64,000 bases of DNA from Pseudomonas sp. GOM6 (GCF_029537485.1 NZ_JARPUS010000002.1:347999-411998); one strand, 5' to 3'. Positions 40,486 through 49,669 are shown, numbered from the stretch's first letter. Translations and numbers: made by a program. The notes: generated by a model not told the origin, from the sequence alone.

Positions 40486-41364
40486 ATGATTTCGGGCAGC
40501 ATGGTGGCACTGGTCACGCCCATGGATTCTCAGGGTGGTCTGGACTGGGATGGCCTGCACAAACTGGTGGATTTCCACCTGCAGGAAGGCACCAATGCAA
40601 TAGTTGCCGTCGGCACCACGGGCGAGTCCGCCACGCTGGATGTGCACGAGCATGTCGAAGTCATTCGTCGCGTGGTCGATCAGGTTGCCGGGCGTATCCC
40701 GGTGATCGCCGGTACCGGCGCCAACAGCACCCGTGAAGCCGTCGAGCTGACCCAGAACGCCAAGAGCGTCGGTGCCGATGCCTGCCTGCTGGTGACCCCG
40801 TACTACAACAAGCCGACCCAGGAAGGTCTCTACCAGCACTTCCGCCATATTGCCGAGGCTGTGGCCATCCCGCAGATTCTCTACAACGTACCGGGCCGTA
40901 CCGTGTGCGACATGCTGCCGGAGACCGTCGAGCGCCTGTCCAAGATCGCCAACATCATCGGCATCAAGGAAGCCACTGGCGATTTGCAGCGTGCCAAGGA
41001 CATCCTGGACCGCGTCAGCTCCGACTTCCTGGTCTATTCCGGTGACGATGCGACCGCCGTCGAGCTGATGCTGATGGGCGGCAAGGGCAATATCTCGGTC
41101 ACTGCCAACGTCGCCCCGCGTGCCATGGCCGAGCTGTGTGCTGCCGCGATTGCCGGTGATGCCGCTACTGCCCGCGCCATCAACGAGCGCCTGATGCCGC
41201 TGCACAAGAATCTATTCATCGAATCCAACCCGATTCCGGTGAAGTGGGCCCTGCACGAGATGGGCTTGATGGCCGACGGTATTCGTCTGCCGCTGACCTG
41301 GCTCAGCCCGCGCTGTCACGAACCGCTGCGTCAGGCCATGCGCCAGACCGGCGTCCTGGCTTAA
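40486..41364 (+). CDS. dapA: 4-hydroxy-tetrahydrodipicolinate synthase DapA
   Basis: First committed step of lysine and DAP synthesis. The 292-aa TIM-barrel enzyme has [10 protein letters not shown], the tyrosine in [12 protein letters not shown], and the Schiff-base lysine in GIKEATGDL. The ATG at 40486 is preceded by CAGGAG and gives the usual length; the frame from 40438 adds 16 residues. bamC follows after 17 bases. Confidence 0.97.
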   Translation: MISGSMVALVTPMDSQGGLDWDGLHKLVDFHLQEGTNAIVAVGTTGESATLDVHEHVEVIRRVVDQVAGRIPVIAGTGANSTREAVELTQNAKSVGADACLLVTPYYNKPTQEGLYQHFRHIAEAVAIPQILYNVPGRTVCDMLPETVERLSKIANIIGIKEATGDLQRAKDILDRVSSDFLVYSGDDATAVELMLMGGKGNISVTANVAPRAMAELCAAAIAGDAATARAINERLMPLHKNLFIESNPIPVKWALHEMGLMADGIRLPLTWLSPRCHEPLRQAMRQTGVLA

Positions 41365-41381
41365 TCGAGGAAGTAATACGC

Positions 41382-42497
41382 ATGAAGCGACTGGCTGGTC
41401 TTTCCACCCTTGCCCTGATCATTTCCAGCACCAGCGGCTGCGGCTGGCTCTGGGGTGACGAAGGTTACTTCCGTGATCGTTCCACCGATTACCTCGACGC
41501 GCGTCAGACTGCGCCGATGCAGCTGCCGGCCGATGTCGATGCCAAGCGTCTCGATCCACTGTTGCCGGTACCGGCGCATGTCGCGACCAGCACCCAGACT
41601 CCGCAGGAGTTTGAAGTGCCGCGTCCGCAGCCGATGGGCGTGAGTGGTGAAGCCAGCCAGTTCAGCCTGCAGAAGAGCGGCGACTCGCGTTGGCTGGTGG
41701 CGCAGCGTGATCCGTCGGCGGTCTGGCCGGTGGCCCGCTCCTACTTCGAGAACAATGGTTTCCGTATTGCTGAAGAGCGCCCGCAAACCGGCGAATTCAA
41801 TACCGAGTGGCAAACCCCGGCAGAGCTGGCGCCGTCCATGGGGCGCCGAGTTGGCAGTCTGCTGTCCGATGAGGACAACCAGGTCCGCGTGCGTGTGCGC
41901 ATCGAACCGGGTGTTGTGCGCGGCACCAGCGAAGTCTTCGTGGCCAGTGTTGAGCGTGATGAGGACAGCACTGCCGATGTGGCTTTCCCGGCGCGTACCG
42001 GGATCGCCAGCCTGGAAGCCTCGTTGCTTGATGGCATGCTCGCCGACCTGAGCAGTACCGCCGAACATGGATCGGTCTCTCTGCTGGCCGCGCGCAGCTA
42101 CGACGCCCCCAACCGCGTCAACCTGACCACCGATGGTGCCGGCAACCCGGTGCTCAACCTCAGCACCGATTTCGATCGTGCCTGGTCCAGCGTCGGTCGC
42201 GCACTGGAGCTGGGTGATGTGCGCATCGATGACATCAACCGCAGCCTGGGCGTGTACTACGTCAACATGGCCGAAGGCGCGAAGAAGCCGGAAGAAGAGA
42301 AGGGCTTTATCAGCGGTCTGTTCAGTAGCGAGCCGAGCCAGGAAGAGATCGACGCGCGTGCCGAGCGTTATCAGGTGCGTCTGACCAGCGGTGCCAATGG
42401 CGAGGTCCAGGTCTCGGTGGAGAAGGACATCAATACCGCCGCTCCGGCAGACACGGCGCAGCGCGTGCTGACCCTGATCAAGGACAACCTCGGCTGA
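41382..42497 (+). CDS. bamC: BamC outer-membrane assembly lipoprotein
   Basis: Lipoprotein of the BAM complex. The 371-aa product has a lipobox (ISSTSGCGW), the unstructured N-terminal stretch with YFRDRSTDYLDARQT, and two helix-grip domains (VWPVARSYFENNGFRI and FDRAWSSVGRALELGDVRIDDINRSLGVYYV). Co-directional with dapA, as in E. coli and Pseudomonas. Confidence 0.93.
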   Translation: MKRLAGLSTLALIISSTSGCGWLWGDEGYFRDRSTDYLDARQTAPMQLPADVDAKRLDPLLPVPAHVATSTQTPQEFEVPRPQPMGVSGEASQFSLQKSGDSRWLVAQRDPSAVWPVARSYFENNGFRIAEERPQTGEFNTEWQTPAELAPSMGRRVGSLLSDEDNQVRVRVRIEPGVVRGTSEVFVASVERDEDSTADVAFPARTGIASLEASLLDGMLADLSSTAEHGSVSLLAARSYDAPNRVNLTTDGAGNPVLNLSTDFDRAWSSVGRALELGDVRIDDINRSLGVYYVNMAEGAKKPEEEKGFISGLFSSEPSQEEIDARAERYQVRLTSGANGEVQVSVEKDINTAAPADTAQRVLTLIKDNLG

Positions 42498-42526
42498 GTT
42501 GAGCGCCGTGCTCGCAGCCAATCGAT

Positions 42527-42560
42527 AGGCGAAACCCGGTGGGTTTCGCCTGTTTCGTTT
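42527..42560 (+). terminator. Intrinsic terminator after bamC
   Basis: AGGCGAAACCC-GGT-GGGTTTCGCCT stem followed by a T-rich tail, so purC has its own transcript. Confidence 0.85.
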
Positions 42561-42580
42561 AAACCAGGCGGAAATTCGAC

Positions 42581-43450
42581 ATGACAACTCCCAGCACCCT
42601 GAGCCTGAAGAAAATCTATTCGGGCAAAGTCCGTGATCTCTACGAGATCGACGCCAAGCGCATGCTGATGGTCGCCACGGATCGCCTGTCGGCCTTCGAC
42701 GTGATTCTCAACGAACCGATTCCAGAGAAGGGCAAGATTCTCACTGCTATCTCCAACTTCTGGTTCGACAAGCTGGGTCACTTGGTACCCAACCACTTTA
42801 CCGGCGACAAGGTCGAGGATGTGGTGCCGGCTGCCGAGTTGCCCCTGGTCGAAGGGCGTGCCGTAGTCGCCAAGCGCCTCAAGCCGGTAGCCGTGGAAGC
42901 CATCGTGCGTGGCTATATCGTCGGCTCGGGCTGGAAGGAATACCAGAAGAGCGGCACCGTCTGTGGTATCCAGCTGCCGGCCGGCCTCAAGGAGGCAGCC
43001 AAGCTGCCGCAGCCGATCTTCACGCCCTCGACCAAGGCTGCTGTTGGTGATCATGACGAAAACATCAGCTTCGAGCAGTGCGAGGCTATCATCGGCAAGG
43101 AACTGGCCGCCAAGGTGCGCGACACCGCCATCGCCCTGTATAGCGCCGCGGTCGAATACGCAGCGACCCGCGGCATCATCATTGCCGACACCAAGTTCGA
43201 GTTCGGTCTGGATGAAGACGGTACCCTGACGCTGATGGACGAGGCGCTGACTCCTGACTCCAGCCGTTTCTGGCCGGCCGACAGCTATGCCGAAGGCAGC
43301 AATCCACCGAGTTTTGACAAACAGTTCGTACGTGACTGGCTGGAGTCCACCGGCTGGAACAAGCAGCCGCCCGCGCCAGCCGTGCCGGCTGACGTTGCTC
43401 AAAAGACCGCCGACAAGTACCGCGAGGCGCTCACTCGACTGACTCAATGA
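42581..43450 (+). CDS. purC: SAICAR synthetase PurC, long subfamily
   Basis: Purine step joining aspartate to CAIR. The 289-aa product is the long subfamily: [92 protein letters not shown] and the C-terminal extension beginning [12 protein letters not shown]. aeruginosa PurC, as recalled, is about 236 aa with a different N-terminus. It lies between terminators after bamC and before tRNA-Ser, where a purC gene is expected, but an MBL-fold gene I recall between bamC and purC is missing. Confidence 0.95.
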   Translation: MTTPSTLSLKKIYSGKVRDLYEIDAKRMLMVATDRLSAFDVILNEPIPEKGKILTAISNFWFDKLGHLVPNHFTGDKVEDVVPAAELPLVEGRAVVAKRLKPVAVEAIVRGYIVGSGWKEYQKSGTVCGIQLPAGLKEAAKLPQPIFTPSTKAAVGDHDENISFEQCEAIIGKELAAKVRDTAIALYSAAVEYAATRGIIIADTKFEFGLDEDGTLTLMDEALTPDSSRFWPADSYAEGSNPPSFDKQFVRDWLESTGWNKQPPAPAVPADVAQKTADKYREALTRLTQ

Positions 43451-43469
43451 GTGATTGGGCTATAGAAGG

Positions 43470-43491
43470 AGGGCGCTGCGGCGCCCTTTTT
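43470..43491 (+). terminator. Intrinsic terminator after purC
   Basis: GGGCGC-TGCG-GCGCCC stem and a T5 tail. Confidence 0.88.
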
Positions 43492-43573
43492 CATGGGTGC
43501 GGCGCAAGCATCTGATCAAACAAGAAAAATTTCTGGACTACGTTTCGTCAACTGGTATCATGCGCACCGCTTT

Positions 43574-43663
43574 GGGAAGATGCCGGAGTGGTCGAACGGG
43601 ACGGATTCGAAATCCGTTGTGTCAGCAATGGCACCTAGGGTTCAAATCCCTATCTTCCCGCCA
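43574..43663 (+). tRNA. tRNA-Ser (anticodon CGA)
   Basis: A 90-base tRNA with the long variable arm of serine tRNAs and encoded CCA. Acceptor GGGAAGA/TCTTCCC, discriminator G, anticodon loop TTCGAAA with CGA at 43608-43610, and T arm GGTTCAAATCC. A TATCAT box at 43556-43561 is a possible -10. Confidence 0.96.
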
Positions 43664-43670
43664 TTCATGG

Positions 43671-43706
43671 AAAACCCCTGGAATCACTGGTTCCAGGGGT
43701 TTTTTG
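43671..43706 (+). terminator. Intrinsic terminator after tRNA-Ser
   Basis: AAAACCCCTGGAA-(10 nt)-TTCCAGGGGTTTTTT stem and T run. Confidence 0.92.
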
Positions 43707-43799
43707 TTGTCTCGGAAAATTGGCTGGCATCGAGTCATTGGTGTTTGTTTTGCTCTTTATCTGCTACTTTTGAGTTTAACGAACATTTAAGAGGCTACC

Positions 43800-44171
43800 A
43801 TGAGTGCCCTCAGCAAACCCGGAGTCGAGGCCGAGGCTGTTCTGCTCAAGGCCCTGCTCAATACCCGTGAACAATTGGGGCTGACCCAGCAGGAGTTGGC
43901 TGCCATCGTGGGCGTTAACCGTTCTGCCATCAGTCGCTGGAGCGAGAGTGGCGGGTTACGGCCACAGAGCAAGACGGGAGAGTTGGCCCTGCTGCTGGTT
44001 CGTGCCTATCGCGCCCTGTTCGCCTTGTTCGGCGGTAATCTTGAAGACATGCGCCATTTTCTGCGCACCGAGAATCGTCACCTGGCCGGTGTGCCGCTCG
44101 AGCAGATGAGCCGGGTCCAGGGCCTGGTGCGGGTGGTGGAGTATCTCGATGCCATTCGTGGCAAGGTTTGA
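43800..44171 (+). CDS. Xre/MbcA/ParS-family antitoxin
   Basis: A 123-aa protein with an Xre-type helix-turn-helix at about residues 22-50 (REQLGLTQQELAAIVGVNRS, AISRWSESG). The C-terminal DUF2384 region FGGNLEDMRHFLRTENRHLAG follows. It pairs with a RES toxin in type II modules, where it neutralises the toxin and represses its promoter. AAGAGG lies upstream of ATG. The preceding 80 bases are AT-rich and likely hold the promoter and operator. The toxin gene starts 29 bases after its stop. Confidence 0.9.
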   Translation: MSALSKPGVEAEAVLLKALLNTREQLGLTQQELAAIVGVNRSAISRWSESGGLRPQSKTGELALLLVRAYRALFALFGGNLEDMRHFLRTENRHLAGVPLEQMSRVQGLVRVVEYLDAIRGKV

Positions 44172-44200
44172 TGGTCTGGGCGACCTAAGCGAGTTTCGAT

Positions 44201-44953
44201 ATGGACATCTGGCATGCCTGCGCGGGCGTCGAGCAGATCATTCCGCTGCGGGGCCGTCTGGTGCGGCTGGTGGAGAATCAGGAGCAGGTCGCCACCTTGC
44301 AGTTGGTGGACACCCTGGAAGAGCAGGCTTTGCTCGAGCAGCTATTGGAAACCAGCAAGCCGCCGCTGCCGCGCAGCGATGAGCCGCTGCACTACCTGCT
44401 GCATACGCCGTTTCGTTATCCGCCGCTGCGCTGGGGCTCGCGTTTCGGGCGGCGCCATGAGCCGAGTCTGTTCTACGCCGCCTGTCGCCTGGAAACGGCG
44501 ATGGCGGAAACGGCTTTCTACCGCTTTGTGCTCTGGCAGGGCATGGTCGAGCCGCCACCGAGTGGGCGGATTGTCTCTGAGCATTCGTCGTTCGAGGCGC
44601 GCTATCAGGTCGAGCATGGTATTCGGCTGCACATGCCGCCTTTTGATCGCTTTCGCGAGGCATTGATGCACCGCAGTGATTACGCCGCCACTCAGGCGCT
44701 GGGTAGCGCCATGCGCGAGGCAGGTGTGGAGGCTTTCGAGTATCCATCGGCACGCTGTCCCTTGCAGGGCAGCAACGTGGCGCTGTACGCGCCGAGTGCG
44801 TTCAGTGAGCAGCGCCCGCGCAACCAGCAGACCTGGCTGTGCGAGACCACGGCAGGCTATGTGGCGTTCAAGAGCGCCCAGGCGCCGGATATCCCGCGCC
44901 TGTTTGCCCTTGATCTCTATCTGGTGGACGGGCGCCTGCCGCAGCCCGCCTGA
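44201..44953 (+). CDS. RES-domain NAD+-phosphorylase-type toxin
   Basis: A 250-aa RES-domain protein. The Arg, Glu and Ser that name the domain can be matched to RYPPLRWGSRF, CRLETAMAETAFYRF and ALYAPSAFS. Known RES toxins degrade NAD+ and stop growth; residues here look intact. Only the antitoxin is adjacent. It ends directly against the convergent PCu(A)C gene (stop codons touch, no gap). The ribosome site is weak (TAAGCGAG), which would suit lower toxin than antitoxin expression. Confidence 0.88.
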   Translation: MDIWHACAGVEQIIPLRGRLVRLVENQEQVATLQLVDTLEEQALLEQLLETSKPPLPRSDEPLHYLLHTPFRYPPLRWGSRFGRRHEPSLFYAACRLETAMAETAFYRFVLWQGMVEPPPSGRIVSEHSSFEARYQVEHGIRLHMPPFDRFREALMHRSDYAATQALGSAMREAGVEAFEYPSARCPLQGSNVALYAPSAFSEQRPRNQQTWLCETTAGYVAFKSAQAPDIPRLFALDLYLVDGRLPQPA

Positions 44954-45418
44954 TCAGTGTTGGTGCTCGCTGGCCGGAGCATCCTTTTGCACGGCAACCT
45001 CGACCTGCACCTCACCGGCCTTTTCGAAGCGCAGGGTAAGCGGAAAGCGCTCTCCATCCTGGGCCTGTTTCTGCACGCCGAACAGCATCACGTGGTAGCC
45101 CATGGGCTGCAGCTTCACCTCGGCGCCGGCCGGTACATCGATGCCTTGCACCTGCTGCATCTTCATCAGGCCATCCTTGTGCACATGCTCGTGAATCTCG
45201 GTCTTTTGCGCCTGCGGGCTGCTGGCTGAGATCAGGCGGTCCGCGCTGTCGCCCTGGTTATGCAGGACGAAGAAGGCGGCGGCATTGGGCACGCTCGGCG
45301 GCATCGCACGCGACCAGGGGTGATCGATGTGGATCTGACCGGCGCTGTACTCGTGGGCTTGGGCCAGCAGCGGCGAGACCAGCAGGCCGGCCAGCAGCAG
45401 AAGCTTGTGCGCTTTCAT
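44954..45418 (-). CDS. PCu(A)C periplasmic copper chaperone
   Basis: A 154-aa exported protein: signal peptide (KLLLLAGLLVSPLLAQA) and the copper-binding set with HPWSRAMPP, IHEHVHKDG, MKMQQVQGIDVPAGAEV, MGYHVMLFG, where the Met and His match the family HxnMx21HxM pattern. It delivers Cu(I) to cytochrome oxidase or other sites. The C-terminus is His-rich (SEHQH). Last of a four-gene minus-strand set; its start overlaps the PepSY stop by four bases (ATGA). Confidence 0.9.
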   Translation of the reverse strand: MKAHKLLLLAGLLVSPLLAQAHEYSAGQIHIDHPWSRAMPPSVPNAAAFFVLHNQGDSADRLISASSPQAQKTEIHEHVHKDGLMKMQQVQGIDVPAGAEVKLQPMGYHVMLFGVQKQAQDGERFPLTLRFEKAGEVQVEVAVQKDAPASEHQH

Positions 45419-46854
45419 GGTGTTTCTCCTTGTGGGGCGGTGAATGAGGTGGCAGGCGCACGGCGCGGTCGCCGGGCGTACAGCCAGAGGCCGCTGAGGG
45501 CCAAGACTACCAGTGCCAGGGCGGTCAGGCTCAGAGCCAGGTCCTTGACGGGCTTGCTCAGATGGCCGAGCAGCTCCCATTTGTGCAGGTAGGCGAAGGT
45601 GGCACCTTCACTGCGGTCGGCATCGTCGACACGGGCGGCGAGGGCTCCATCCAGTGGGTCGATATACAGGGCGGTGTTGCCTGCATCGGCATAGCTGGCC
45701 TTGAACACCGGCAGGCGCTTGAAGATGAAGCCGTAGTCGTGGTCGAAGCCGGTCTGCAGGCTGACCTGCAGTGGTTCGCCGAGCCCAGCCTGTGTGGCGT
45801 AGTGAGCAAGGCGTTGCTGCAGATAGCGCTGGACGGCAGCCGCATCCAACGCCTGGCCGCTGGCGCTACGGTAGTGCAGGGCACGGTCTGTCTGCAGGCG
45901 CCAGGCGGGCTCGCCATCCAGCTCGACCAGACTCAGCTGTCGCAGCCTGCTGCCTGCGGGGAGCCAGCCTGCGTCGGGTGCGGCGATCAGGCTGGCACTG
46001 GCCAGTTGCGCGGTGAATGGCTGCAGCGCAGTCGGAGCCTTCTGCTTGTGCAGCAGGTGCCAGGTGCCGCTGAAGAGGAAGCCGAAGCCGGCCACGGCCA
46101 GCAGCAAGCCGCCCCAGCCATGCGCGCGGCGCAGGCGGGTGGGAGCCCGGCGCCTGGCCAGGAACAGGGTGATACCCATTGCCAGGGTGAGGGCTACGCA
46201 GACCAGCAACAGCAGCATCAAGGCGATGCGCCAGCCCTCCACGGGCTGCAGCCAGGCGAAGTTGTGCAGCTGCTGGAACAGTAGGCTGAACCAGGCCTTG
46301 CGGTCGTCCACCAGGGTGCCGAGGCGATCCTGATAGAGATCGACATACAGCCTCAGGCCATCCTCACGCGCGCTATCGACCCGCGCTGCCGGCAGCAGGC
46401 GGTTGATGAATCCATATTCGCTGTCGAAGGCTGTCAGGCTACCGCTGTAACGCAGGGGCTCCTGGCTGCTGAGGTAGTGGGCGGCCAGTGCCCGCGCATG
46501 GCGGGCGGTAAGGTCGGCGGGCGCTCCGCTGCGAGCATGCCAGTAGCGTGGCTCGGCCTGGCCGGGTAGGCGCGCCTGGTAATAGGGTTCGCCATCCACC
46601 CGCAGCAGGCGCAGGCCTGCCACCGTGGCGATGCCCGCGTCGGCCAGTACCTGCGCCGGTGCCCGCAACTGCTCCAGCGGCAATACCGGACGGGGCGCCA
46701 TGGTCTGCGCCGGACGTGGCTGCAGTGCGCTCATCAGAGGGTGCAGCATGCCGCTGATAGCCCAGGTGAAGATGCCGACGCAGGCCAGCAGTGCCAGGCG
46801 TCGGTGCCACGGCATCAGCCGCAGCAGTCGCTGACGCCAGCTCACATCCGCCAC
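45415..46854 (-). CDS. PepSY-TM membrane protein
   Basis: A 479-aa protein with four transmembrane helices at about residues 20-40, 205-230, 245-265 and 440-462. Two PepSY-like periplasmic segments lie between (LRVDGEPYYQARL ... DRLGTLVDDRKAW, and VELDGEPAWRLQTDR ... DPLDGALAARVDDADR). Such proteins often accompany TonB-dependent metal receptors, possibly as inner-membrane metal reductases or permease partners. Start GTG 46854 overlaps the receptor by 13 bases; GTG 46845 is an alternative. Confidence 0.82.
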   Translation of the reverse strand: MADVSWRQRLLRLMPWHRRLALLACVGIFTWAISGMLHPLMSALQPRPAQTMAPRPVLPLEQLRAPAQVLADAGIATVAGLRLLRVDGEPYYQARLPGQAEPRYWHARSGAPADLTARHARALAAHYLSSQEPLRYSGSLTAFDSEYGFINRLLPAARVDSAREDGLRLYVDLYQDRLGTLVDDRKAWFSLLFQQLHNFAWLQPVEGWRIALMLLLLVCVALTLAMGITLFLARRRAPTRLRRAHGWGGLLLAVAGFGFLFSGTWHLLHKQKAPTALQPFTAQLASASLIAAPDAGWLPAGSRLRQLSLVELDGEPAWRLQTDRALHYRSASGQALDAAAVQRYLQQRLAHYATQAGLGEPLQVSLQTGFDHDYGFIFKRLPVFKASYADAGNTALYIDPLDGALAARVDDADRSEGATFAYLHKWELLGHLSKPVKDLALSLTALALVVLALSGLWLYARRPRRAPATSFTAPQGETP

Positions 46855-48905
46855 TCCAGGCCGACATACAGGCTGCGGCCATCGCCCGGCAGGAACAATG
46901 CAGCATCCTGGCCGTTGGCGTTGGCCACTACGCCGGTGGTGGCGATGTAGCTCTTGTCCGCGAGGTTGCGCCCCTCGACGAAGAAGCCCAGGCCCTCGCC
47001 TGGTCGGTAGCCACTCTTCAGACCCCAGATGGCGTAGCCTTCGGCGTACAGGCTTTCGGCATGGTCAACCGCGTAGTGGGTCGGCACCCATTCCAGCGTC
47101 GGGCCGGCGTACCAGCCGGCGCGCTGCCACAGCGCTTCACCCTTGAGGAACTGGCGTGGTACGCCGGCGATGCGGTTGTCGCCGTAGGTTTCGTCATTGT
47201 CGAAGCGGAAATCGTTGAACAGGTACTGACCGCGCAGCACGAAGTCGCCCAGGCTCCAGGCCGCGCCGAGCTCAATGCCTTGGTGGATGGTGCGGTCGGC
47301 GTTGGTGGTGATCACGTTGCTGGGGCGAGTCGGGTCGGTGTAACCAATCAGCTCGTCGCGGATCTCGCTGCGGTAGACCGCCAGGTCGATATCCAGGTGG
47401 TCGCGATTCCAGCGCAGGCCGGCTTCCAGGGTGTTGGCCTTCTGTGCGTCGTTCTCGCTGACGATGGCGCCGCCGGACAGCTCGCTGAAGGTCGGCGGCT
47501 CGAAGCTCTGGCTGAAATTGGTGAACAGTTGCAGCTCTTCATTCAGGTCATGGCGCAGGCCGATGCGCCCGCTGCGCCCGATGTAGGTCTTGTTGAAGGA
47601 TTCGTCCTGCGGCAGGCAGAAGCCGGTGACGAAGGCGTTGCAGCGCAGGCGGTCGTCCACGTCGCGCTCCTGGTGCTGCCAGGCCGCGCCGGTGATCAGC
47701 GCCCAGCGTTCGGCCAGCGGGATTTCCAGCTCGCCGAACAGGTTGAGGTTGCGCGCGGTCTGGTGCAGCTCATTGAGCTTGTTGCCCCGGTGTCCGCCCA
47801 GGTTGGCGTAGCGCGAGTCCCAGGCGCGGCCGTGGCTGCTGTCCAGGCCACCCTGCCAACGCCAGCCGGCGTCGTTCTGCCACTTGTGGGTCAGGCGCAG
47901 GCCGTAGTCTTCGTAGTCGACGTCCAGTACCTGGAAGATGGGGTGAAACAGCGACTTCTCGCTGTAGTAGGTGGCCAATTCGAGGCTATGGCCGCCGTCC
48001 AGTTCCAGGACGCTGATATTGCCCAGGCGGTTGAGGGTGAAATCGCGCTGCTGGTCCAGGGCCAGGGAGGTCGCCTGCTCCGGATTGTCGCGTAGCTGGG
48101 CCTTGGTCAGGTTGCCCGGCAGGTCCGAATCGGTTTCCACGTGGGTCAGGTAGAAGCGCGTGGACAGGCGCTCGTTGATGCGCCCGCCGAGGTTGGCGAA
48201 GTAACGCTGGTTGTCCTGGTGGGCGTGGTCGCGAAAGCCGTCCTGGGCATAGTCGTTTAGGCTGATGAAGGCGTCCCAGGCGCCGAAGTCCTGGGCGAAG
48301 GCGGCGTACAGGCGCTGGTAGTCGAAGCTGCCACCTTCCATGCGCAGGGTGACTGGCGGTGCGGTCTTACCGGTGGGGCTGACGAAGTTGATCGCGCCCC
48401 CCAGGTTGGCCGCGCCGTAACGCCAGGCGTTGGCACCGCGCAGCACTTCGATATGGTCGGTGGCCAATGGCTCGATGCTCTGGAAGTCAAAGCTGCCATC
48501 GGGCGAGTTGATCGGCGCGCCATCCTGCATCAGCAGCAGACCGCGGCCATGGAAGGTGCGTTGCAGCCCCGAGCCGCGAATCGACAGGCGCGCCTCCTCG
48601 GCGCCGAAGCGCGGCTGGATGAACACGCCGGTGGCCAGGCCTAGGGCGTCCTGCAGGTTGCTGGTGCGGCCGTTCTTGTAGCTTTCCGCGTCCACCACCT
48701 CGGCGCCGCCGGGAATGTGGGCGAACTCGGCCTGTTTCTCGGCCAGGCTGGGGGCGGTGGGGTCACTGGCCTGGCGACCTTCGATATGGGTGCTGTCCAG
48801 TTCCAGGCTGTGCGCGGCGCTGGTCTGTTGGGCGAAGCCCAGGCTCAGGGCGAGCAGGGTGGGCACGAAGAGGGGGCGCAGGAGTACGTCTGTGGTTCTT
48901 GTCAT
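46842..48905 (-). CDS. TonB-dependent outer-membrane receptor
   Basis: A 687-aa receptor with a signal peptide (FVPTLLALSLGFAQQTSA). The plug is at about residues 60-180 (LQDALGLATGVFIQPRFGAEEARLSIRGSGL, NLGGAINFVSPTG) and is followed by the 22-stranded barrel. The ligand is not known from sequence; neighbours (PepSY, PCu(A)C, DUF2946) favour copper, with iron or zinc possible. The ATG at 48905 is used; the frame from 48950 adds 15 unlikely residues. Confidence 0.9.
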   Translation of the reverse strand: MTRTTDVLLRPLFVPTLLALSLGFAQQTSAAHSLELDSTHIEGRQASDPTAPSLAEKQAEFAHIPGGAEVVDAESYKNGRTSNLQDALGLATGVFIQPRFGAEEARLSIRGSGLQRTFHGRGLLLMQDGAPINSPDGSFDFQSIEPLATDHIEVLRGANAWRYGAANLGGAINFVSPTGKTAPPVTLRMEGGSFDYQRLYAAFAQDFGAWDAFISLNDYAQDGFRDHAHQDNQRYFANLGGRINERLSTRFYLTHVETDSDLPGNLTKAQLRDNPEQATSLALDQQRDFTLNRLGNISVLELDGGHSLELATYYSEKSLFHPIFQVLDVDYEDYGLRLTHKWQNDAGWRWQGGLDSSHGRAWDSRYANLGGHRGNKLNELHQTARNLNLFGELEIPLAERWALITGAAWQHQERDVDDRLRCNAFVTGFCLPQDESFNKTYIGRSGRIGLRHDLNEELQLFTNFSQSFEPPTFSELSGGAIVSENDAQKANTLEAGLRWNRDHLDIDLAVYRSEIRDELIGYTDPTRPSNVITTNADRTIHQGIELGAAWSLGDFVLRGQYLFNDFRFDNDETYGDNRIAGVPRQFLKGEALWQRAGWYAGPTLEWVPTHYAVDHAESLYAEGYAIWGLKSGYRPGEGLGFFVEGRNLADKSYIATTGVVANANGQDAALFLPGDGRSLYVGLEWRM

Positions 48906-48998
48906 GGTTCCGATCCGGTACGGCGAGGCACGGCAAGCGAGCCGTTGCACTCGTAAATGGCAGAGATGAATTACCAGTGGCCGGGATGACGGCCGGGA

Positions 48999-49382
48999 TC
49001 AGAACTGGGGAGAGGCGCGGGGATTGGCCGAGGGCCAGAAGTAGCGGGGAGGGGCCTTGCTCTGCTGCTCGCGCAGGGCACGCGGTGTGCGGGCAGGGCG
49101 TAGCAGCCAGGCGAGGACAAAGAGCAGGCCAAGGCTGACCACGGCATTGGCACCCAGCGCGCAGGTGAAGGGGTTGCTCATGCTGGCGCTGTCGCTGCTG
49201 TTGAAATCATCGGCGAACCCGATGCCGGTGTTGCCGCTCGTCGAGCAGTACAGCCCGCCGATGCCGCTCAGCTGCAGCCCAGCATCTTGGCCGTGGGCGA
49301 TGGCGCAGGCCAGCAGGTTGCTCAGGATGCACACATAGAGCATCCAGGCGGTGGCGGCGCGATGTAATGGGCTGAGCTTCAT
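48999..49382 (-). CDS. DUF2946 family protein
   Basis: A 127-aa protein with an N-terminal hydrophobic helix, a second helix near residues 80-95 (ANAVVSLGLLFVLAWLL), and two cysteines in YCSTS and FTCALG. DUF2946 proteins commonly head copper-linked TonB receptor clusters; their function is unknown. First gene of this cluster, ATG 49382, 93 bases before the receptor. Confidence 0.75.
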   Translation of the reverse strand: MKLSPLHRAATAWMLYVCILSNLLACAIAHGQDAGLQLSGIGGLYCSTSGNTGIGFADDFNSSDSASMSNPFTCALGANAVVSLGLLFVLAWLLRPARTPRALREQQSKAPPRYFWPSANPRASPQF

Positions 49383-49560
49383 GGCTGGCCAATCTAGCAG
49401 CTAAAGGGGCGTGCGGTCACTTGCCGCAGAGGGTTCAATTGTCGCACCTGCCGCGCTCTGAAAAGGGGCATTGCCGGCAGCTAGGCCAAGCACTTGTGCA
49501 CAATAGCGGCGCAGCTTGTCAAGCTAGTGTCACAATCCGTCGTAACTGCTTGATTCTTCT

Positions 49561-49600
49561 TATTCAATTTTTAAGTTATTGAAAAATATAGATTTTTATT
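49561..49600. other. AT-rich segment, 36 of 40 bases A or T
   Basis: A stretch of TATTCAATTTTTAAGTTATT type in a genome of roughly 60-65% GC. It is followed by the structured element and two DnaA-box matches and could unwind easily or bind NAPs. Confidence 0.7.
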
Positions 49601-49603
49601 GCT

Positions 49604-49666
49604 GGTGAAAAAATCGACAGTTTGTCTGTGAACCCCAGTGGACGGGGGTTGAGACCGATTTTCACC
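49604..49666 (+). other. Three-way-junction-like inverted-repeat element
   Basis: An outer stem, GGTGAAAA and TCG (49604-49616) against CGA and TTTTCACC (49656-49666) with a two-base bulge, encloses two hairpins: ACAG/CTGT (49617-49629) and AACCCC/GGGGTT (49631-49650). Could be a structured RNA or a DNA cruciform; no named class recognised. Confidence 0.5.
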
Positions 49667-49669
49667 AAG

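Noticed and set aside
46791..48095. 434-codon + strand frame opposite the TonB receptor
   Set aside because: Shadow of the receptor's barrel region; no recognisable domain.
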